A DNA stretch of 33,574 bases, taken from positions 1 to 33,574 of the forward strand of contig CAUJEL010000196.1 in NCBI GenBank assembly GCA_963169875.1. The letters run 5' to 3'. The stretch's first letter is position 1; each line of letters starts with the position of its first letter. The translations under genes were made by a program, and so were the position numbers. Positions 1 to 8,565 of the stretch are shown piece after piece. This DNA comes from Candidatus Zhuqueibacterota bacterium. GTDB lineage: Bacteria; Zhuqueibacterota; Zhuqueibacteria; Residuimicrobiales; Residuimicrobiaceae. A model generated the notes under the pieces. That model was not told the origin of the DNA. It searched no databases and was given only the letters and a program-made list of their open reading frames with translations.

Positions 1-351
1 TTTGACATCCCCAAAATTTACAAACACACCGTGGGCGCCAATGGCACCCCCGGCCCGCAGGAATTGGTGCTCGATTGGACTGCCACAGGCTCGCTGTCTT
101 CTCGCGTCATCAAAAATATCGCTTTCTCATCGGCTGACAAGATGCTCATTGCCACCGACTCTGCGGATCCTCTGCAGGTTTATGACCTCAATGCCAAAAC
201 GCTGGATCATTACTATAAAGGGATTTTGTCGGCCAATTGCAAATACATGAACTGGGGCGGACAGAACTATCTCTATCTGATTTGCGGCGATGAGACCGCC
301 GGTGTGGACTGGATGCTCCATCGTGTCGACATGGGTGTGACCGGATCTTGA
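1..351 (+). CDS. C-terminal part of a hypothetical propeller-like protein (5' end outside window)
   Basis: The reading frame is open from base 1 to a TGA at 349-351, giving the last 116 residues of a protein whose start lies to the left. The sequence alternates short hydrophobic strands with turns (for example IKNIAFSSADKMLIATDS and PLQVYDLNAKTLDHYYKG), which resembles the blades of a beta-propeller in which a value is tied to a 'YDLNAKT' element. There are no catalytic motifs and no sorting tail. It precedes a block of secreted glycoside hydrolases, so it could be a surface or periplasmic partner of them, but this is inferred only from position. A terminator-like hairpin follows 35 bases after the stop. 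I do not recognise the family. Confidence 0.6.
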   Translation, partial: FDIPKIYKHTVGANGTPGPQELVLDWTATGSLSSRVIKNIAFSSADKMLIATDSADPLQVYDLNAKTLDHYYKGILSANCKYMNWGGQNYLYLICGDETAGVDWMLHRVDMGVTGS

Positions 352-385
352 TGTCAAAACCGGATTTTACTGACTTGAATAAGAG

Positions 386-416
386 AGCCGGACCCGTTTC
401 CCGCGTCCGGCTTTTT
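386..416 (+). terminator. Rho-independent terminator-like hairpin between the partial gene and the GH31 gene
   Basis: A perfect 8-base stem (AGCCGGAC at 386-393, GTCCGGCT at 405-412) with an 11-base loop is followed by a run of five T. It lies 35 bases after the stop of the upstream gene but only about 15 bases before the ribosome binding site of the next gene. Confidence 0.7.
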
Positions 417-430
417 GCCGCTCTTTAATG

Positions 431-436
431 AAAGGA
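431..436 (+). promoter_or_regulatory. Ribosome binding site that sets the GH31 start
   Basis: AAAGGA lies 6 bases before the ATG at 443. It overlaps codons that would follow the other in-frame ATG at 428, which has no such site, so 443 is the better start. Confidence 0.6.
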
Positions 437-442
437 TTGAAC

Positions 443-3322
443 ATGAGATTTATCTCAATCACAAAGCGATTGATTTTGGCCGTTGTGTTGCTGTGTGCGG
501 TGTTCTCTCTGCCTGTTTTTGCACAACCCGGCCAGCGCAAGCCGGCCTTTGAAAAATTCGCCAACGGCATCACCCTGGAATTGGCGAAACAGCAGCCCAC
601 GGATGCGGAGTGGATGAAAATAACCGTGTGCAACGAGAATATCCTCCACGTGATCGCAGCCCCGGGCGATGCGTTCTCCAGCCGCGCCAGCCTCATGGTG
701 GAACGAACCGGGTGGCCCGCCGTCAACTGGTCGGCGGTACAGAAGGGTAATCATGTTGAAATTTCTACATCCTCTCTCAAGGCGCGCATCAACTGCACAA
801 CAGGCGCCATCTCATTTCATGACGCCAAAGGTAAGCTTCTCCTCAAGGAGAAAATGCCCGGCGGCAAGATCATCTCACCTGCTGAGGTGTTGGGCGAGAA
901 AACCTTTCATGTGCAACAGATTTTCGCTTCGCCGGCAGATGAGGCTTTTTATGGACTAGGCGGGCATCAGAATGATGTCATGAATTACAAGGGACATGAT
1001 GTCGATCTGCAGCAAATGAACATCGTCGATGTGGTCCCTTTCCTGGTTTCGAGCAAAAATTATGGCATCCTGTGGGACAACTATTCGCGCACAAAATTCG
1101 GCGACATCCGTGATTACCAATCCCTGGCCTCATTAAAAACTTGCAGCAAGCTGGGGCAGGAGGGCGGACTCACCGTGGAATATTTCAATGACCAGAACTT
1201 TTCTGCACCGCTTCTCACCCAACAGGAAAAAGAGATCGCCCACGATTTCATCGATCAGCCCGGCATCTACCCGCAGGGCTTTAATCTCAATCGCGGCAGC
1301 ATCCGCTGGAGCGGCGAAATCGCCTCAACGGAAAGCGGCGTCCATAAATTCAGACTCTATTCCTCCAGTTTTGTGAAAATGTGGCTGAATGGCGAGCTGG
1401 TGGTGGATGCCTGGCGGCAGAACTGGTTGCCATGGACCCATCTGCTGCGACTGCCCATGGAGGCCGGTAAACGCTATGCGATTAAAATCGAGTGGATTCC
1501 TTCCGGCGGCAGCATCGGTCTGAAATACCTGACGCCGGATCGCGCCGATTACGCCAACACCTTGTCGCTTTACTCCGATGTCGGCGACCAGATTGACTAT
1601 TATTTCATCAAGGGGAACAAGCTGGATGAGGTCATTGCCGGTTATCGCGAAGTTACCGGCGCAGTGCCGATGATGCCCAAGTGGTCCATGGGTTTCTGGC
1701 AATGCCGCGAACGCTACCAGACCCGGGATGAGCTGGTGGGCGTGGTCAAGGAGTACCGCAAGCGCCAGATTCCCCTGGACAATATTGTTCAGGATTGGCA
1801 GTATTGGCCCGAGGATCAATGGGGCAGCCATGAATTCGACCTCAAACGATTTCCGGATCCCGATGGTATGGTGAAGGAATTGCATGAGGATCTGCATGCG
1901 AACATCATGATTTCCGTGTGGCCCAAGTTCTACGAAGGCATTGAGCATTATAAAGAGTTCGAGGAAAAGGGTTGGCTGCACATGCACAATATCAAGCTGA
2001 AAAAACGCGATTGGGTCGGCCCCGGATACATATCCACCTTTTTTGATTCCTTCAGCGCCGACGCCCGGGAATTATATTGGCAGCAGATGAATGAGCATCT
2101 CTTCAGCAAAGGGTTCGATGCCTGGTGGCTGGATTCCGTGGAGCCTGATTTGGAGTCGAATATCTCCGACCAGGAGTGTTTGATCCGCGTCAATCCCAAT
2201 GCGCTCGGGACCGCGGCGCGCTATCAAAATGCCTATTCGCTGGTGCTGACCAAGGGCGTCTACGAGAAACAGCGCCAGACCAGGCCCGATCAGCGCGTCT
2301 TCATCCTGACGCGGTCCGCTTATGCTGGACAGCAGCGCTATGCCGCGGCCACCTGGAGCGGCGATGTGGCCACACGATGGTACGATCTCAAAGCGCAGAT
2401 CCCGGCGGGTTTGAATTTTTCGCTCTCCGGAATTCCCTGGTGGACCACCGACATCGGCGGCTTTGCCGTCGAACCGCGCTTTGAACGCAATGTCAAGGAA
2501 GCCGACCTCGAAGAGTGGCGCGAGTTGAATACGCGCTGGTTCCAGATGGCCGCCTTTTTGCCGTTGTTCCGCTCTCATGGCCAGTTTCCCTACCGGGAGA
2601 TGTACAACCTGGCGCCGGAAGATCATCCGGCGTTTCAAACCATGGTGGCCTATGACAAACTGCGCTATCGTCTCATGCCCTACATTTACTCCCTGGCGGG
2701 CATGGTCACGCAGAACCATTATACGGTCATGCGCGCTCTGGTGATGGATTTCGGCCATGACAAGAAGGTCCATGATATTGGTGATCAATATTTATTCGGC
2801 CCCGCGATTCTGGTTAATCCGGTGGTCACCTACAAAGCCCAAGTGCGGCCGGTCTATTTGCCCAAAGGATGTGGCTGGTACGACTTGAAAACGGGCCGTT
2901 ATAATCAGGGTGGCCAGACCATCCAGGCGGATGCGCCCTACACGGATATGCCGCTGTATGTGCGCGCCGGCTCGATCATCCCCTGCGGGCCGGAAATCCA
3001 GTATGTGGAGCAAAAACCAGCCGATCCGATCCGTCTTTTTGTCTACACCGGCTGCGATGGTGACTTCACGCTCTACGAAGATGAAAACATCAATTATAAC
3101 TATGAACACGGCGCCTTCAGCACCATTTCGCTGCGTTATTCGCAAAAGGATCATATCCTGAGCATCGGTGCACGTCAGGGCGAGTTCCCCGGCATGCTCG
3201 AAAATCGCACTTTTGAGATCGTTCGCATCGGTGATGGTAAAACAGGCGGACTCGACTTTAGCGGCAAGCCTGATTTCACCGTGAGCTATGAGGGCACGGC
3301 GCAGGAAATCAAATTATTTTAA
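443..3322 (+). CDS. Secreted glycoside hydrolase family 31 with PA14 insert, probable alpha-xylosidase
   Basis: A 959-residue exported enzyme. The N-terminus (MRFISITKRL, then a hydrophobic stretch ending near VFAQ) is a signal peptide. A GH31 N-terminal beta domain is interrupted at about residues 243-367 by a PA14 domain (begins EYFND, has the GVHKFRLYSSS and MWLNGELVVD strands), after which the catalytic barrel runs to about residue 760. The nucleophile is Asp564 in WWLDSVEPD and the acid/base is Asp641 in TWSGD. A C-terminal beta domain of DUF5110 type follows (FVYTGCDGDFTLYEDE). In the GH31 family this insert is known from xyloglucan-active alpha-xylosidases such as Cellvibrio CjXyl31A, so removal of xylose side chains is the best guess; alpha-glucosidase action is not excluded. 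The GH2 downstream fits xyloglucan processing. Confidence 0.88.
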   Translation: MRFISITKRLILAVVLLCAVFSLPVFAQPGQRKPAFEKFANGITLELAKQQPTDAEWMKITVCNENILHVIAAPGDAFSSRASLMVERTGWPAVNWSAVQKGNHVEISTSSLKARINCTTGAISFHDAKGKLLLKEKMPGGKIISPAEVLGEKTFHVQQIFASPADEAFYGLGGHQNDVMNYKGHDVDLQQMNIVDVVPFLVSSKNYGILWDNYSRTKFGDIRDYQSLASLKTCSKLGQEGGLTVEYFNDQNFSAPLLTQQEKEIAHDFIDQPGIYPQGFNLNRGSIRWSGEIASTESGVHKFRLYSSSFVKMWLNGELVVDAWRQNWLPWTHLLRLPMEAGKRYAIKIEWIPSGGSIGLKYLTPDRADYANTLSLYSDVGDQIDYYFIKGNKLDEVIAGYREVTGAVPMMPKWSMGFWQCRERYQTRDELVGVVKEYRKRQIPLDNIVQDWQYWPEDQWGSHEFDLKRFPDPDGMVKELHEDLHANIMISVWPKFYEGIEHYKEFEEKGWLHMHNIKLKKRDWVGPGYISTFFDSFSADARELYWQQMNEHLFSKGFDAWWLDSVEPDLESNISDQECLIRVNPNALGTAARYQNAYSLVLTKGVYEKQRQTRPDQRVFILTRSAYAGQQRYAAATWSGDVATRWYDLKAQIPAGLNFSLSGIPWWTTDIGGFAVEPRFERNVKEADLEEWRELNTRWFQMAAFLPLFRSHGQFPYREMYNLAPEDHPAFQTMVAYDKLRYRLMPYIYSLAGMVTQNHYTVMRALVMDFGHDKKVHDIGDQYLFGPAILVNPVVTYKAQVRPVYLPKGCGWYDLKTGRYNQGGQTIQADAPYTDMPLYVRAGSIIPCGPEIQYVEQKPADPIRLFVYTGCDGDFTLYEDENINYNYEHGAFSTISLRYSQKDHILSIGARQGEFPGMLENRTFEIVRIGDGKTGGLDFSGKPDFTVSYEGTAQEIKLF

Positions 3323-3346
3323 ACAGCCCTGTTAACTTGAATTATT

Positions 3347-3455
3347 CACCACCGAAAACACAGAGATACGCAAAGAAAAGAAAGGCTAAAAATAGTATCG
3401 ATGGATTTATTTACGTTTGATCGTTTTTCTTTTTTTCGTGTCTTTGGTGCGTTTC
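3347..3455 (+). repeat. Dispersed intergenic repeat with imperfect dyad symmetry
   Basis: The left part (CACCGAAAACACAGAGATACG, with A-rich tail) and the reverse complement of the right part (CACCAAAGACACG, with A-rich tail) are similar, giving a long imperfect hairpin. It resembles the 'caccacagagacacagag' type of intergenic repeat found in many environmental genomes, and a related element lies at 20203-20265. It sits in the 276-base gap before the GH2 gene. No gene is visible in this gap. Confidence 0.5.
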
Positions 3456-3598
3456 GTAGTTCAGCCAGTGGCTGAGCGGAATTCATGAGCTGAGAATGCT
3501 TGCTTTTTCGCTCATGTGCTCGGGCTGAATTGCCTATTCAGGTGCTGAAATCAAGAGCCGCTATGATAGAATTGTTACTACTAAAAGGGATAGTGCAA

Positions 3599-6013
3599 AT
3601 GAAACATTTTTTGGCTTTTGTGGCCATCTTCAGTCTGTTTTCCTGTTCAGCGGATTCGCCGCGCAAACGCGTGATTTCCGACTTTACAGGGAGCTGGAAA
3701 TTCCACCTGGGGGATGTTGTTGAGGGGCATAAACCTGATTTCGATGATAGCGGCTGGCGGGCACTCGATCTGCCCCATGACTGGAGCATCGAAGGCGCCT
3801 TCAGCAAGGAGCATCCGGCCACTCCGGGCGGCGGTGCCCTGCCGGGCGGCATCGGCTGGTACCGCAAAACATTCACCCTTGAGGAAGCTGATAGAGACCG
3901 GCTCTTTTTCATCGAATTCGACGGTGTTTACCGCAACAGCGAAGTTTGGATCAATGGCCATTCTCTGGGCGTGCGTCCCTATGGCTACAGCTCTTTTCAA
4001 TATGCTTTGACGCCATTTCTCAACTTTGGGGCGCAAAAGAACCTTCTCGCCGTGCGCGTCGATAATTCCCAACAGCCCAATTCGCGCTGGTATTCGGGCT
4101 CGGGGATCTATCGCAATGTGCGGTTGCTCAGCACCGGCAAGATATATGTCGACCATTGGGGCACGTTTATCACCACACCCCGGGTGAGTGCCACAGAAGC
4201 CAGGGTTGTGATACAGACGCGTGTGCGCAACGAGGAGCATCAGGAACGCAAAATAACACTGCGGACAACCATTCTCGATGCCGCTGGTGTAAAAATAGCC
4301 ACGGTTAAGAGCGAGCAGGTGATCCTGGCAGATGCGGCCGCTGTCTTTAATCAGACTGCGACCATAGCGCATCCGAAACTTTGGTCCGTCGAGGAACCGG
4401 TGCTTTATACAGCCGTGACCACCGTGGAAAAAGGTGGAATTCAGGATGAGTACTGCACCACCTTCGGCATCCGCACCTTCCGGCTTGACCGGGAGAGGGG
4501 ATTTTTCCTCAACGATCAACCAGTACAGATCAGAGGCGTGTGCAATCACCACGATCTCGGCTGCCTGGGCGCGGCCGTCAACCGCCGCGCGCTCGAGCGC
4601 CAGCTGGAAATGCTCAAGTCCATGGGCGTCAATGGCATTCGCACTTCGCATAATCCGCCGGCGCCGGAACTTCTGGATTTGTGCGATCGCATGGGGTTCA
4701 TCGTCATGGATGAAGCCTTTGACATGTGGAAGATGAAAAAGACCGAATATGATTATGCCCTCGATTGGGATGCCTGGCATCAACGTGACCTCCAGGATAT
4801 GGTGCTGCGCGACCGCAACCATCCCAGCATCTTTTTCTGGAGCATCGGCAATGAAGTGCTTGAGCAATACAATCCCAAAGACAGCAGCGGCATTTTTATC
4901 GCACGTGAACTGACGGCTTTGGTGAAGGCGCTGGATGATACCCGCCTGGTCACCGCCGCCTGCAATCACATCTATCCCGAGAACCCGGTCATCCGCTCGG
5001 GTGCCCTGGAGGTGATCGGTTTTAACTATCATCATGAACTCTGGGAGGAGCTGCCTACTAACTTCCCGGGGCAGAGCTTCGTCGGCACGGAAACCAATTC
5101 CGCCCTGGCGACGCGCGGGTCTTATGATATGCCCGCAACGCAGATCAGACGCTGGCCCATACGCTGGGATTTGCCCTTCACCACGGGCAATCCGGACAAT
5201 ACCTGCTCCTCCTATGATAACTGCAGCGCGCCGTGGGGCTCCACCCACGCGGAAACCTGGGAAAAAATGCAGAAATATCCCTATCTGACCGGGATGTACA
5301 TCTGGACAGGTTTTGATTACCTGGGCGAGCCGACGCCCTATTCTTGGCCGTCGCGCAGTTCCTACTTTGGGGTCATCGATCTCGCTGGATTCCCCAAGGA
5401 TGCCTATTATTTTTATCAGAGCGCCTGGACGGAAAAGCCCGTGCTGCATCTGTTACCGCACTGGAACTGGAAAGAAGGGCAGGCTATAGATGTCGTGGCC
5501 TACAGCAATTGCGATGAAGTCGAATTGTTTTTAAACGGCGCATCGCAGGGTGTGCGCAGAAAAGATGCCGCGAAATTCAGTTTTTCCTGGAACCTGGTAT
5601 ACATGCCGGGCACGCTCAAGGCAGTTGGCCGCAAGGGCGGGGAGGAGGTTCTCAGTCAGGAGGTCAAGACCGCGGGTGCGCCGGCCCGGATCGTCCTCGA
5701 GGCGGACCGCAATGCAATTCGCGCAGATGGCGTAGATCTCTCGTTTGTCACTGTGAAAATAGTCGATGCGGCAGGCATAGTGGCGCCCCGGGCGGATAAT
5801 CTGGTCCGGTTTTCCCTTCAGGGACCGGGAAAGATCGCGGGTGTCGACAATGGTCTGCAGACCAGTCACGAATCTTTCCAGGCGGATCATCGCCAGGCGT
5901 TTAACGGGTTCTGTCTGGCGGTGGTTCAATCCAATCAAGGGACCGGCAAAATTGTGCTTAACGCCGTTTCCGAAGGATTGCAGGGCGGCATGGTAGAGAT
6001 GGAAGCTAAATAA
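3599..6013 (+). CDS. Lipoprotein glycoside hydrolase family 2, beta-galactosidase-like
   Basis: An 804-residue enzyme. I chose the ATG at 3599 because AAGGGA lies 8 bases upstream and the new N-terminus is a lipoprotein signal peptide with lipobox LFSC (Cys16) followed by Ser, which favours the outer membrane. Domains in order: sugar-binding jelly roll (about 25-180, with LPHDWSIEGAF and YSGSGIYRNVRL), immunoglobulin-like domain (180-295), TIM barrel (295-590), then DUF4982/Ig-like domains to the end. Acid/base is Glu419 in SIGNE and the nucleophile is Glu498 in FVGTET; HNPP at 351-354 is the usual barrel motif. It resembles Bacteroides GH2 beta-galactosidases of xyloglucan loci. The substrate (beta-galactosyl side chains) is inferred from family and from the GH31 neighbour; another beta-glycoside is possible. 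Confidence 0.88.
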   Translation: MKHFLAFVAIFSLFSCSADSPRKRVISDFTGSWKFHLGDVVEGHKPDFDDSGWRALDLPHDWSIEGAFSKEHPATPGGGALPGGIGWYRKTFTLEEADRDRLFFIEFDGVYRNSEVWINGHSLGVRPYGYSSFQYALTPFLNFGAQKNLLAVRVDNSQQPNSRWYSGSGIYRNVRLLSTGKIYVDHWGTFITTPRVSATEARVVIQTRVRNEEHQERKITLRTTILDAAGVKIATVKSEQVILADAAAVFNQTATIAHPKLWSVEEPVLYTAVTTVEKGGIQDEYCTTFGIRTFRLDRERGFFLNDQPVQIRGVCNHHDLGCLGAAVNRRALERQLEMLKSMGVNGIRTSHNPPAPELLDLCDRMGFIVMDEAFDMWKMKKTEYDYALDWDAWHQRDLQDMVLRDRNHPSIFFWSIGNEVLEQYNPKDSSGIFIARELTALVKALDDTRLVTAACNHIYPENPVIRSGALEVIGFNYHHELWEELPTNFPGQSFVGTETNSALATRGSYDMPATQIRRWPIRWDLPFTTGNPDNTCSSYDNCSAPWGSTHAETWEKMQKYPYLTGMYIWTGFDYLGEPTPYSWPSRSSYFGVIDLAGFPKDAYYFYQSAWTEKPVLHLLPHWNWKEGQAIDVVAYSNCDEVELFLNGASQGVRRKDAAKFSFSWNLVYMPGTLKAVGRKGGEEVLSQEVKTAGAPARIVLEADRNAIRADGVDLSFVTVKIVDAAGIVAPRADNLVRFSLQGPGKIAGVDNGLQTSHESFQADHRQAFNGFCLAVVQSNQGTGKIVLNAVSEGLQGGMVEMEAK

Positions 6014-6037
6014 AATCAGCATATTTCACTTATTAAG

Positions 6038-6069
6038 TCTCGTTCCCAAGTCTTAGCTTGGGAACGAGA
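6038..6069 (+). repeat. Perfect 13-base inverted repeat (CTTGGGAACGAGA type)
   Basis: Arms TCTCGTTCCCAAG (6038-6050) and CTTGGGAACGAGA (6057-6069) flank a 6-base loop. An A-run follows rather than a T-run, so it is not a standard terminator for the GH2 gene. A decayed copy of the right arm (CTAAGCTTGGGTAGGAGAAA) is at about 6301-6320. Elements of this look are widespread intergenic repeats in several uncultured phyla. Confidence 0.7.
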
Positions 6070-6147
6070 AAAAACCATGTTGCCCTTATCTTGAAACAAT
6101 TCTGGCAGTTTAGTGTTCGTAGTTCCGTCTTCAGGCGGAAAATCATT

Positions 6148-6287
6148 CAGCCTGAAGGCGGAACTCAAACAATTTTCCCTGATTTCGGTACTTTGCTCGA
6201 GTACAAGCTTTAGCTTGTTATTGGTTTTCCAAAATAATCCAGCCTGAAGGCTGAACTCAAACAATTTTCCCAGATTTCGTGACTTTG
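6148..6287 (+). repeat. Two direct copies of a 48-base intergenic unit, spaced 92 bases apart
   Basis: Copy 1 (6148-6195) and copy 2 (6240-6287) both run CAGCCTGAAGGC-GAACTCAAACAATTTTCCC-GATTTCG-ACTTTG with few differences. The sequences after each copy (TACAAGCTTTAGCTTG and TACAAACCTAAGCTTG) are also alike, so the true period is about 92 bases. Just before copy 1, TTCCGTCTTCAGGCGGAA (6123-6140) is a near-palindromic relative of the CCTGAAGGCGGAA core. Confidence 0.75.
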
Positions 6288-6414
6288 TCAGGATACAAAC
6301 CTAAGCTTGGGTAGGAGAAATTTTCGCAACCACTGTATCTGCACAAAAATGTGCGGGCACATGGAAATATTTGCGCATGCTTTGTTAACATCATTACTGA
6401 AAGGTACTGCAATT

Positions 6415-8337
6415 ATGCAAAGATATTCCTGGTTGATTATCCTGGTCATGGCCGCAAGTCCGCTTCCGGCTCAGGATAGTTTGAATTGTTTTTTGCGCGA
6501 TTTTGAGCCCAAGACGGCCAACATACCAGCCTATACAGACGCCGAGAAGACCACGGCAGCCGCTACAGTGACGGTCAAAATCAACAGTGCCGACACCCTG
6601 GGCAAAATCTCAAAATATATCCTGGGCAATGCCATTGCCGTGTGGGTATCGCCGAATCAGAATAATTCGACGGTTGTCGGGCATCTGCAAAAAATGGCGC
6701 CTTCGCTCATACGTTTTCCGGGCGGCAGCTGGTCTGATATCTATTTCTGGCGCGGTGATCCGGGTGACCTGCCGCAGCAAATCCCCGACGGCACCCAGAA
6801 CGGCAAGATGATCCCGCTCTACCCGCAGTTCGGTCCGCAGCGCATGCCAACGCTGGATGGATACTATGACCTGCGTGACAAGATTGGCGGCGCCCAGGGA
6901 TTGATCACCATTAATTATGGCTATGCGCGTTACGGACTCGGCGCCAAACCGGTCGAGCGCGCCGCGCATCTGGCGGCCGAGTGGGTGCGATATGACGGCG
7001 GGCTGACCAAATTCTGGGAGATCGGCAACGAGAACGCCGGGCCTTGGGAAGCGGGCTGGCAAATTGATACGACCGCCAATAAAGATGGTCAACCCAAAAT
7101 CATCAACGGCGAGCTATATGGCAGGCATTTCAAGATATTCGCCGACTCGATGCGTGCCGCGGCCGCTGAAGTGGATGCGGAAATCTATATCGGCGGGCAG
7201 ATTATTCATTATAACGCATCTGACAGTTGGAATGTGGGTGATCGTGGCTGGAATGAGGGATTTCTCAGTCAGGCCGGTGAAGTGGCTGATTTTTACGTGA
7301 TGCACAACTATTTTGGCAACAGTACCAATACCGTCAAAAACCAGATCGACGTCGCTCGCAATGAGATCAACCGCAACATCACCTTCATTCGTCAGGATTT
7401 AGCGGCCAAGGGCGCCCCGATGAAACCGGTCGCCCTGACGGAATGGAACTGCGGCGGGCCGGATCTGGCCAAGACTTCCATCGCCAATGGCATGCAGGCG
7501 GTGGTCCTTTTTTGTGAGATGATGAAAAACAACTTTGGCCTGTCGGCGCGCTGGCTCGTGGCCAATTGGGAAGCGGACGGTTTGCTTTATTCCGGTAACA
7601 ACTCGGTCATACCGAAATGGAATCCGCGTCCGGATTATTATTACATCTATTACCTCAACCGCTTCGTCGGCGACCGAATGGTCAGCACCTCGGTCAGCGG
7701 CAGCAGCGATGTGCTGGCCTATGCCAGCACTTATTCGTCGGGCGAAGTGGCCCTCATCGTGCTCAACAAAGGCACAGCCGAGAAAGTGATTAAACTTGAT
7801 GCAGCCGGATTGGGCATTGGCGAGCGTTATTATATCTATTCACTGATTGGTGATGATGACTCTGTATTACCGCAGAATGTGGTGGTCAATGGTCATGGCC
7901 CGACGGGCAAAGCCTGGGGTCCTCTGGATAATCTCGAGAGCATCGAAGCCTTCGCCTTCCCAACCGCGGGCGAAATCAAGTTTGTCTCACCCGCGCGATC
8001 GACGCAGTATATCCTGATCGACAAGGGTGCGACAAATGTCACTGTTGAACCGGCCCCCGCTGCATTGGCCGATAGATTCATCTTGGCGCAGAATTTCCCC
8101 AACCCCTTCAATCCTCGTACGCAAATTGGATTTTCCTTGCGCGCCGCCGGCCCGGTGTATCTCAGCGTCTACGATGTCAATGGCCGATTGGTAAAGATCC
8201 TCATTCCGGGTGAACTCAAGGATGCAGGCGAATACGCCATCGCGTTCGATGCGAGCGATTTGCCGAGTGCAGTTTATCTGTACTGCCTGACAGTGAACGG
8301 CGAAATGGTAACGCGAAAGATGTTGTTGGTGAAATAA
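6415..8337 (+). CDS. T9SS-exported clan GH-A glycoside hydrolase, GH51 alpha-L-arabinofuranosidase-like
   Basis: A 640-residue secreted enzyme starting at the ATG at 6415, which has GAAAGG about 10 bases upstream and begins a signal peptide ending near PLPAQ. The earlier in-frame start at 6307 lies within repeat-derived sequence and lacks a signal. A TIM barrel spans about residues 55-450: LIRFPGGSWSD (98-108) resembles the GH51 strand motif, the acid/base is Glu206 in WEIGNENAGPW and the nucleophile is Glu343 in LTEWN. A beta domain follows (to about 545), then a T9SS type A sorting domain (QNFPNPFNPRTQIGFSL, ending MLLVK). Arabinofuranosidase is the best guess, but GH39, GH30 or GH79 relatives share this layout, so the substrate is uncertain. 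It continues the hemicellulase block of the two genes before it. Confidence 0.75.
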   Translation: MQRYSWLIILVMAASPLPAQDSLNCFLRDFEPKTANIPAYTDAEKTTAAATVTVKINSADTLGKISKYILGNAIAVWVSPNQNNSTVVGHLQKMAPSLIRFPGGSWSDIYFWRGDPGDLPQQIPDGTQNGKMIPLYPQFGPQRMPTLDGYYDLRDKIGGAQGLITINYGYARYGLGAKPVERAAHLAAEWVRYDGGLTKFWEIGNENAGPWEAGWQIDTTANKDGQPKIINGELYGRHFKIFADSMRAAAAEVDAEIYIGGQIIHYNASDSWNVGDRGWNEGFLSQAGEVADFYVMHNYFGNSTNTVKNQIDVARNEINRNITFIRQDLAAKGAPMKPVALTEWNCGGPDLAKTSIANGMQAVVLFCEMMKNNFGLSARWLVANWEADGLLYSGNNSVIPKWNPRPDYYYIYYLNRFVGDRMVSTSVSGSSDVLAYASTYSSGEVALIVLNKGTAEKVIKLDAAGLGIGERYYIYSLIGDDDSVLPQNVVVNGHGPTGKAWGPLDNLESIEAFAFPTAGEIKFVSPARSTQYILIDKGATNVTVEPAPAALADRFILAQNFPNPFNPRTQIGFSLRAAGPVYLSVYDVNGRLVKILIPGELKDAGEYAIAFDASDLPSAVYLYCLTVNGEMVTRKMLLVK

Positions 8338-8367
8338 TTTTACCATCATTTTCATCCGCATTCGACC

Positions 8368-8396
8368 AGGACGCAGTTTACTGCGTCCTTTTTTTT
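8368..8396 (+). terminator. Rho-independent terminator of the GH51-like gene
   Basis: A perfect 9-base stem (AGGACGCAG 8368-8376, CTGCGTCCT 8381-8389), a TTTA loop and an 8-base T-run, 30 bases after the stop codon. Confidence 0.9.
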
Positions 8397-8565
8397 GATA
8401 ATTATTATTTTTCTCCCCGAACTGTTCACCGTCGCTGATGTGGAGCCACGCGAAGAAACGAAAACCATAACAATTGCATCGATTATAATTTTACGGCTGT
8501 GATGAAATACAAAGAAAAACCTGTGCACTTATTCCAATAATTGCAGCTCGGCGGGATGTGCGCGC

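Larger units (their letters stand above)
6014..6414. other. Gene-free gap filled with repeats
   Basis: This 401-base gap holds no credible gene. It contains a perfect hairpin (6038-6069), two imperfect direct copies of a 48-base unit, and fragments related to both. No clear promoter could be picked out for the hydrolase downstream. Confidence 0.6.

Noticed and set aside
3647-5449. 600-codon open frame on the minus strand opposite the GH2 gene
   Set aside because: The plus strand holds a full GH2 with catalytic residues and lipobox; the minus frame has no domain, signal or ribosome binding site and arises from codon bias.
6038-6075. Terminator for the GH2 gene
   Set aside because: The hairpin is followed by A rather than T on the plus strand, and the same element recurs as a dispersed repeat.
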